From Henriciella litoralis (GTDB lineage: Bacteria > Pseudomonadota > Alphaproteobacteria > Caulobacterales > Hyphomonadaceae), in the NCBI RefSeq assembly GCF_002088935.1, contig NZ_NCSS01000006.1, forward strand, positions 2,140,407-2,204,406: DNA of 64,000 nucleotides. Reading direction: 5' to 3'. The notes under the pieces are model-generated. The model had not been told where the DNA came from. It searched no databases and saw only the letters and a program-made list of their open reading frames with translations. Below are positions 59,081 through 64,000 of the stretch, piece after piece. Both the position numbers and the translations under genes were made by a program. Position 1 is the first letter of the stretch. Each line of letters opens with the position of its first letter.

Positions 59081-60391
59081 CTAGGGTGCGACAGGCTCAG
59101 CGCCAAGGCCGGCAAACGCTTCGACCCCACCCATCCTGTCTGCAACGGCGCGGGGCAGCAACACCCACATGCGGCCAGGCGCATTCATCGTACCGGCGCG
59201 TTGGCCCGCTTCATAGCCGGTGCCAAAATAGATATCGCCGCGCACAGGGCCCTTGATGGCGCCGCCGGTATCCTGCGCGATGAGAAGGCCGGACCAATCC
59301 CCACCAAGGCCGGGCGCACTTGTCTGGACAAAGACCGGAACACCCATCGGATTATAGCTGCGATCAATCGCGATAGAGCCAAACGGGGTCAGCGGGACGC
59401 CCATTGCACCGACCGGGCCGCTTTCATCATCGGCTGGTTCCAGATTGAAGAACACAAAGCGCGGATTGGCATTCATCGCTTCGCGGACCTGCGCATCGGT
59501 GGCGCGATCCATCCAGTCGCGGATGCCCTGCATGTTGGACTGGCCGCGCGTGATCCAGCCGCGTTTCAGCAGCCAATTCGCGGTCGATTTGAAAGGCTGG
59601 GCGTTATGGGCGGCAAAAGACGCTTTGCGCACCGATCCGTCTGGAAAGTGGAGCTTTCCAGAGCCCTGGATCTGGAGAAAGAACACGTCGCCCGGATGCG
59701 CATAGGCCAGCGCGCGCACGCCAGCCTTGGTGATCTCGGCGCGGGTCGGGTAGGGCCGCCGCGAGCCGTTGGATAGTCGCTGATAAACCTTGCTGCTGCT
59801 TTCGGCGATAAGGTCTGACGGTACGCCTGGGACAGGCTCTGTAAAGTCGCCTTCAGGCTGCATACGGGCTTCATAAACAGGCTCAAAATAGCCGGTGAAG
59901 CGCGACTCGCCATCTGGCGACTCAATTTCGACGGGACGGAAAAGCGCATGGATGACAGCCCGTGCGCTGTCTTCGTCGCGGACCACATCAAGCGCTTCGC
60001 AGGCTGGCATCCAGTCGAGCACCGAGCCGGCCCAAGGGGCGCTGCCAGACAAGGGGGCGTCTGCCGCCCCTTCCTTGAATTTGAGGCAGCTTTTCCGCAT
60101 CGCACTGACAGCCGGTACCAGCTGAGCCTCGTCCCAACCGGGCAGGGCGGCGAAAGCTGCGGGCACAGGCGGCTTGTAATTCTCAGGCGGATGCTGGGTC
60201 TCAGGCTCACCGAGCGTGCCATTGTCTTGCGGCGGCTCATCGATCATGACGCGGTGGGCGCCCTTGTGACGCGCGAAAAATGGCTTGCTAGCGGCGGTTT
60301 CGACGCCGCCGTCTTCTGCCGGCTTGTCAGGCGTTGTTGAACAAGCTGCAAGCAGAACAGCGGCGGCCATCAGGGGAATAAGTCTACGCAT
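59081..60391 (-). CDS. mltA: Membrane-bound lytic murein transglycosylase A
   Basis: The 436-residue lipoprotein (lipobox LAAC) cuts the glycan strands of peptidoglycan. The MltA core (FTGYFEPVYEA, FFLQIQGSGKL) and the C-terminal 3D domain (DTGGAIKGPVRGDIYFGTG) are present. I chose the ATG at 60391, which starts the signal peptide; the frame begins 12 codons earlier. Confidence 0.93.
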   Translation of the reverse strand: MRRLIPLMAAAVLLAACSTTPDKPAEDGGVETAASKPFFARHKGAHRVMIDEPPQDNGTLGEPETQHPPENYKPPVPAAFAALPGWDEAQLVPAVSAMRKSCLKFKEGAADAPLSGSAPWAGSVLDWMPACEALDVVRDEDSARAVIHALFRPVEIESPDGESRFTGYFEPVYEARMQPEGDFTEPVPGVPSDLIAESSSKVYQRLSNGSRRPYPTRAEITKAGVRALAYAHPGDVFFLQIQGSGKLHFPDGSVRKASFAAHNAQPFKSTANWLLKRGWITRGQSNMQGIRDWMDRATDAQVREAMNANPRFVFFNLEPADDESGPVGAMGVPLTPFGSIAIDRSYNPMGVPVFVQTSAPGLGGDWSGLLIAQDTGGAIKGPVRGDIYFGTGYEAGQRAGTMNAPGRMWVLLPRAVADRMGGVEAFAGLGAEPVAP

Positions 60392-60452
60392 GGGCCGCAA
60401 ATTGGCTGGCTTCTGGTTTTTCGACAACCGGAAATTCCCGCTTCAGATGATT

Positions 60453-61067
60453 TCAGCCCTCGAGCAAAGCATCATCAAGCTGGTCGGCGCGTTGCTTGGC
60501 TTCGCGCGAGCTTATCCTGTGCCAGTAGTCCTCAAAGGGTTTGCGCTTTTCGAGCGTTCCGTACTGAAGACCCCAGCCGATCTGAGAGCCCGCATAGACA
60601 TCGACAGCGGAAAAATCATTACCGGCCAGATAGGGCATCGCCTCGACAGCTTTTTCCAGCGTATCGAGGACCGTCGCCATCGTATCGTAGCCAACCATGC
60701 GGCGCTGGTCCTCTGACGGCGATACGTTCAGCATCTGATTTGTCGTAGCAGCTTCCAGCGGCCCGGCGGCGAAGAAGAACCAGCGATAATAGGCCGACCG
60801 GCTTTCGGGCGGGGGTGCCAGCCCGGCATTTGGAAAAGCGTCGGCAAGATAGGCGCAAATCGCGGCGCATTCGGTGACTGTCGCGCTTTTATGGACAATG
60901 GCGGGGACCTTCCCCATCGGATTGATCTGGCGGTAGGTGTCCGCCTTCATCTCATCGCCATACCCGACCAAAACCGTTTCGTAAGGCGCGCCGACCTCTT
61001 CCAGCATCCAGCGCACCATACGTCCGCGTGACATCGGATTGGTGTAGAAAGTGATATCCTTGGGCAT
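60453..61067 (-). CDS. Glutathione S-transferase family protein
   Basis: The 204-residue protein has a thioredoxin-like N-terminus (FYTNPMSRGRMVRWMLEE, INPMGKVPAIV, TECAAICAYLAD) and an alpha-helical C-terminus. Sequence does not give the substrate. It lies between mltA and the Tim44-like gene. Confidence 0.87.
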   Translation of the reverse strand: MPKDITFYTNPMSRGRMVRWMLEEVGAPYETVLVGYGDEMKADTYRQINPMGKVPAIVHKSATVTECAAICAYLADAFPNAGLAPPPESRSAYYRWFFFAAGPLEAATTNQMLNVSPSEDQRRMVGYDTMATVLDTLEKAVEAMPYLAGNDFSAVDVYAGSQIGWGLQYGTLEKRKPFEDYWHRISSREAKQRADQLDDALLEG

Positions 61068-61140
61068 TCAACGCTCCCGGTCTTATCCAAGCGTCCTTGA
61101 TCGTGCCGTCATGGGCCGATCAAGTCACGCCAAAAATGGA

Positions 61141-61746
61141 TCAGCCGGCTGTGTCGACATCATCGAGAAGCCAGTTCGGGTCTGCCGAGCTGGTATCACG
61201 CATGAAGGTCCAGAACTCTTCAGAGCGCCGGTTCATATCGCCAACACCGAGTTCTGCCTCAAACCGGACGGTGACGCGCGCGGTCGTTCCGGTCATGCTG
61301 GCATCGTCGATCTCGCTATTGCGCAATCTCAATAGCTGCGGTGGTTCGCCGCCATTGGCCTCACGGTCAGCAATCGCCGCATCCCATGTCTCATAGACAT
61401 CGGTGTCGAGCCATTTTCCAAGCGTCGCGCGGTCACCTTCAGCAAAAGCACCGACAAGCATTTCATAGGCTGAGCGGGCACCTGCCAGGAATTCTCGCGG
61501 GTTGAAATCCGGGTCAGCTGCATGGATCGCTTCAAGGCCGGCAGCTGCCGGGCCGGTGAAGGCCGGGCGCAGATCCGCTTTCTGTTCGCGCGAGGGCTGT
61601 TTCTCGGCGTCAGGTGTCGGCGGCGTTTGCGAGCGCGGGCGGCCTTCCGGCGGCCCGGCATCACTGCCAAGTGTGGTATAGAGCCGCCAGCCGACGAACA
61701 GGGCGATCGCGGCAAGCAACATCAATTCTATAATCGAAGAGGACAT
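61141..61746 (-). CDS. Tim44-like domain protein
   Basis: The 201-residue protein has one N-terminal membrane helix (IIELMLLAAIALFVGWRLY), a Pro-rich linker and a Tim44-like domain (FLAGARSAYEMLVGAFAEGD to DPNWLLDDV). It is common beside mltA in alphaproteobacteria. The longer open frame upstream is antisense to secB and is ignored; ATG 61746 has a GGAG five bases away. secB is transcribed divergently. Confidence 0.9.
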   Translation of the reverse strand: MSSSIIELMLLAAIALFVGWRLYTTLGSDAGPPEGRPRSQTPPTPDAEKQPSREQKADLRPAFTGPAAAGLEAIHAADPDFNPREFLAGARSAYEMLVGAFAEGDRATLGKWLDTDVYETWDAAIADREANGGEPPQLLRLRNSEIDDASMTGTTARVTVRFEAELGVGDMNRRSEEFWTFMRDTSSADPNWLLDDVDTAG

Positions 61747-61872
61747 TTCGTCTCCATCGGGACTCTCGTTCACCCAACCATATAGGTACGATTTCCGCTG
61801 TGCCACCCAATGTTGCGCAAGCAAGGGCCGCATGATAGGCGCGAAAACCAGTTTCCAGAGGATTTCCTGCCG

Positions 61873-62421
61873 ATGACCGATACCCCAGACATGGCGACAC
61901 AGCCCCAGCAACCTACCGGACCAAGCCTTCGTGTGCTGAATCAGTACATCAAGGACCTGTCTTTCGAGAATCCTGGTGCGCGGGTCAATGAGCAGCCAAA
62001 TGTGGATCTCGGCATCGACGTCCAGGCCAATGCGCAGAACGCCAATGACGGTGTTTTTGAAGTTGTCCTGAAACTGAACGCCCGCGCAGGAACGGCAGAA
62101 ACCACGCTTTTCCTCGTCGAGCTCGAATATGCTGGCATGTTCCAGATCCAGGGCGCATCGCAATCAGATGCCGAAGCGATGCTGCTGATCGAATGTCCGC
62201 GTCTTCTCTTCCCGTTTGCGCGCCGCATTGTCGCTGATCTGACGCAGGAAGGCGGCTTCCCAGCCCTTCGCATCGACCCGGTCGACTTCACCGCGCTCTA
62301 CCGCAAGCAACGCGCTGCAGCGACTGCCCAGGGCGCAGCCCCTCAGCCGGTGCAGGACAATCCTGGTGTTGGCACGCAGCCAACCACGCCGCCAAATGGC
62401 AACGGCACCAGCGAAAGCTAA
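61873..62421 (+). CDS. secB: Protein-export chaperone SecB
   Basis: The 182-residue chaperone keeps preproteins unfolded for SecA. It has RVLNQYIKDLSFENPGA, LVELEYAGMFQIQG and CPRLLFPFARRIVADLT, the SecB core. The N-terminus is low complexity and the C-terminus is a flexible Gln/Pro/Asn tail. ATG 61873 is the most likely start. Confidence 0.95.
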   Translation: MTDTPDMATQPQQPTGPSLRVLNQYIKDLSFENPGARVNEQPNVDLGIDVQANAQNANDGVFEVVLKLNARAGTAETTLFLVELEYAGMFQIQGASQSDAEAMLLIECPRLLFPFARRIVADLTQEGGFPALRIDPVDFTALYRKQRAAATAQGAAPQPVQDNPGVGTQPTTPPNGNGTSES

Positions 62422-62440
62422 AACCAGTAAAACTCGAAGA

Positions 62441-63148
62441 TCAGGAATTCAGGTAGCGTGACCAGATCGCGTTTTCGCCAAGTGTGGCGATGAAAGCGCG
62501 GTGCTGGTCAGCTTCCGTTTCTGTCACAGCAGATGGCAGAGGTGTCGGGCGCTGTTTCGCCGTACGGAACCGCGTTCCATCTGCGCCGTCTTCGCCATTC
62601 GAGAAGTCGAAGGCGCGGGCACGTCCGCCGCGAAGCTCCAGATAGACTTCTGCCAGGAGCTGACTATCGAGCAGGGCGCCGTGAAGCGTACGGGCTTCAA
62701 GACCGACATTGAAACGTTTACACAAGGCATCGAGCGATGCCGGTGCGCCGGGATAACGCTTTTTCGCAATGTCGAGCGTATCGACCCATTGCTCGAGCGG
62801 GATTTCAGGTTTGCCGCAGCGGGCGAGCTCTGCGTTCAGAAATCCGCGGTCGAATGCAGCATTATGCGCGACGACTGGCGCATCCCCGATAAAGGCCAAG
62901 AGCGCATCAACAATCTTTGGGTCTTCGAAAAACGGTTTGTCGACCAGCATCTCATCCGTAATGCCTGTGATCTCAACCGTTTTGTCCGACACCGGGCGGC
63001 GCGGATTAATCCGCTCATGAAAGGTTCGCCCGGTCGGCACATAGTTGACCAGTTCGACCGCACCGACCTCGATGATCCGGTCGTCGCCCGACCAGTTTAG
63101 GCCCGTGGTTTCGGTATCGAAGGCGATTTCACGCAAGGGGGTTGTCAT
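62441..63148 (-). CDS. dnaQ: DNA polymerase III epsilon subunit
   Basis: The 235-residue proofreading exonuclease has exo I FDTETTGL, exo II VVAHNAAFDRGFL and exo III HGALLDSQLLAEVYLEL. Its start overlaps the coaE stop by four bases. The order aroE-coaE-dnaQ is typical near oriC in alphaproteobacteria. Confidence 0.96.
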   Translation of the reverse strand: MTTPLREIAFDTETTGLNWSGDDRIIEVGAVELVNYVPTGRTFHERINPRRPVSDKTVEITGITDEMLVDKPFFEDPKIVDALLAFIGDAPVVAHNAAFDRGFLNAELARCGKPEIPLEQWVDTLDIAKKRYPGAPASLDALCKRFNVGLEARTLHGALLDSQLLAEVYLELRGGRARAFDFSNGEDGADGTRFRTAKQRPTPLPSAVTETEADQHRAFIATLGENAIWSRYLNS

Positions 63149-63750
63149 TCTGACGGCCTTTCCATGCTGCTCAACAGGTCGATAATTGCGTTTACATGTG
63201 TTCGCGCAAAGTCGAAACCAAAGGCTGTGGACACGATGAAATCGGCCCGGGCGCGCTTGTCGGCATCGGGCATTTGCTTGGCGAGTATCTTCTCGAACTC
63301 GTCTTCTGACATCCCTTGTCTGGCGAGCACCCGGGCCCGCTGGACTTCGGCTGGCGCTGTCACGACAAGTGTGTAGTCACACCGAAGATCACCGCCGGTT
63401 TCGAACAGGAGCGGAATATCGAGAACCATAAGCGGTTCGTCCGCCGCGGCCGCCGTCTCTCGAAAGGCCAGCTGGGACTGTCCGACGAGAGGATGAACGA
63501 TGGCTTCGAGATCCCGCAAGGCCGACGGGTCCGACAGAACGATCGCTCTCAATTTGTCGCGGCTGACGGCGCCGTCGACGATAATATCGCCAAACCGGGC
63601 GCGAAGCGGCTCAACCGCGGAGCCGCCTTTGGCGTAGATCGCGTGAACAGCCTCATCAGCGTCGTAAACTGGGACACCCGCCTCCAGAAACATGCTCGCA
63701 GTTGCGCTTTTGCCCATGCCGATGGAGCCGGTCAGCCCAAGCGTGATCAT
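63145..63750 (-). CDS. coaE: Dephospho-CoA kinase
   Basis: The 201-residue P-loop kinase adds the 3'-phosphate to make CoA. It has GLTGSIGMGKSATASMF, YDADEAVHAIY and LDIPLLFETGGD. It overlaps aroE by four bases and dnaQ by four bases. Confidence 0.96.
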   Translation of the reverse strand: MITLGLTGSIGMGKSATASMFLEAGVPVYDADEAVHAIYAKGGSAVEPLRARFGDIIVDGAVSRDKLRAIVLSDPSALRDLEAIVHPLVGQSQLAFRETAAAADEPLMVLDIPLLFETGGDLRCDYTLVVTAPAEVQRARVLARQGMSEDEFEKILAKQMPDADKRARADFIVSTAFGFDFARTHVNAIIDLLSSMERPSE

Positions 63751-64000
63751 AGGTCTGCCTTGAGCGTTTCCCGGCAGGCCTCAAGCGCGAGCTCAACATC
63801 CGGTAAATCGCCGCCAAACCAGATGCGGAAACTCTCAGCGGCCTGACAGACCAGCATGCCGAGGCCATCTTCCGTCGTCCAGCCTTGCTGTTGGGCGTGG
63901 GCGAGCTGGCCAGCCGCCGGTGCGCCATAACTCATATCAAAGAAGAGGCGGCCTTTGCCTTCTGGCAGCTGAATGCAAGTGTCCTGATGGCCGGCGCTTG
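63747..64000 (-). CDS. aroE: Shikimate dehydrogenase, C-terminal part (partial)
   Basis: The last ~83 residues of a frame that continues past the window end. FFDMSYGAPAAGQLAHAQQQG and EDGLGMLVCQAAESFRIWFG are the conserved C-terminal pattern of AroE, which reduces 3-dehydroshikimate. It precedes coaE with a four-base overlap. Confidence 0.88.
   Translation of the reverse strand, partial: SAGHQDTCIQLPEGKGRLFFDMSYGAPAAGQLAHAQQQGWTTEDGLGMLVCQAAESFRIWFGGDLPDVELALEACRETLKADL

Noticed and set aside
61747..62163. N-terminal extension of the Tim44-like frame
   Set aside because: This part is antisense to secB and has no signal or ribosome-binding site; the ATG at 61746 starts the membrane helix.

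Overview
The window reads as a chromosomal segment of a high-GC alphaproteobacterium, most likely a Caulobacterales / Hyphomonadaceae-type organism. The clues are a PhyR-type stress regulator, a promoter matching the alphaproteobacterial sigma-EcfG consensus, a BigR-type sulfide sensor, and the gene set hslVU - his - smr - mltA - tim44 - secB - dnaQ - coaE - aroE, which in relatives I know of lies close to the replication origin. Almost all of it is densely packed housekeeping DNA with short or overlapping gene junctions. I saw no rRNA, tRNA, CRISPR array or intact transposon.

Layout. 0-2.6 kb: end of ftsX, plsC, an AlkA-like glycosylase and an HNH nuclease. 2.6-6 kb: a repeat-containing acidic secreted protein behind a sigma-EcfG-type promoter, pyruvate kinase and a methyltransferase. 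6-13 kb: sucC-sucD-sucA-sucB, giving 2-oxoglutarate dehydrogenase E1/E2 and succinyl-CoA synthetase; the E2 has two lipoyl domains. 13-18.9 kb: an MFS transporter, a PhoD-like lipoprotein, a DUF2141 plus carotenoid-oxygenase pair facing a membrane LytTR regulator, and a 35-residue candidate microprotein. 18.9-22.3 kb: a compressed operon of an isoaspartyl peptidase, a small membrane protein, a SpoU methyltransferase, folP, folB and folK. 22.4-23.4 kb: a quinone oxidoreductase.

23.5-31.5 kb is the accessory part. It holds a perfect 23-bp tandem duplication, a 1575-residue DUF4011 / SF1-helicase / Vsr-like nuclease / DUF3320 protein of visibly lower GC (a probable single-gene anti-phage system), a VIT1-family metal transporter and two orphan proteins. 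31.8-35.2 kb: sdhCDAB. 35.3-39.9 kb: a DUF885 lipoprotein, then a reactive-sulfur module (persulfide dioxygenase-like protein, BigR, TauE exporter) around a clear dyad operator, and an amidotransferase. 40-47.3 kb: a hexose-phosphate mutase, a lipoprotein, ugd and uxs (UDP-xylose synthesis), a small transaldolase, a PfkB kinase and phyR.

47.4-51 kb: a GSTK-like isomerase plus SDR pair with a divergent HxlR regulator, then hslV-hslU. 51-53 kb: an EAL protein with a degenerate GGDEF domain. 53-58.6 kb: hisB, a HAD hydrolase, an M20 amidohydrolase and hisH-hisA-hisF-hisE. 58.5-64 kb: smr, mltA, a GST, a Tim44-like protein, secB, dnaQ, coaE and the end of aroE.

The most interesting points are the helicase-nuclease gene and its repeat-marked edge; the extracytoplasmic protein with no basic residue after position 31 behind a perfect GGAAC-N17-CGTT promoter; the nested dyad of the sulfide-responsive operator; and the divergent LytTR / DUF2141 / carotenoid-oxygenase locus.
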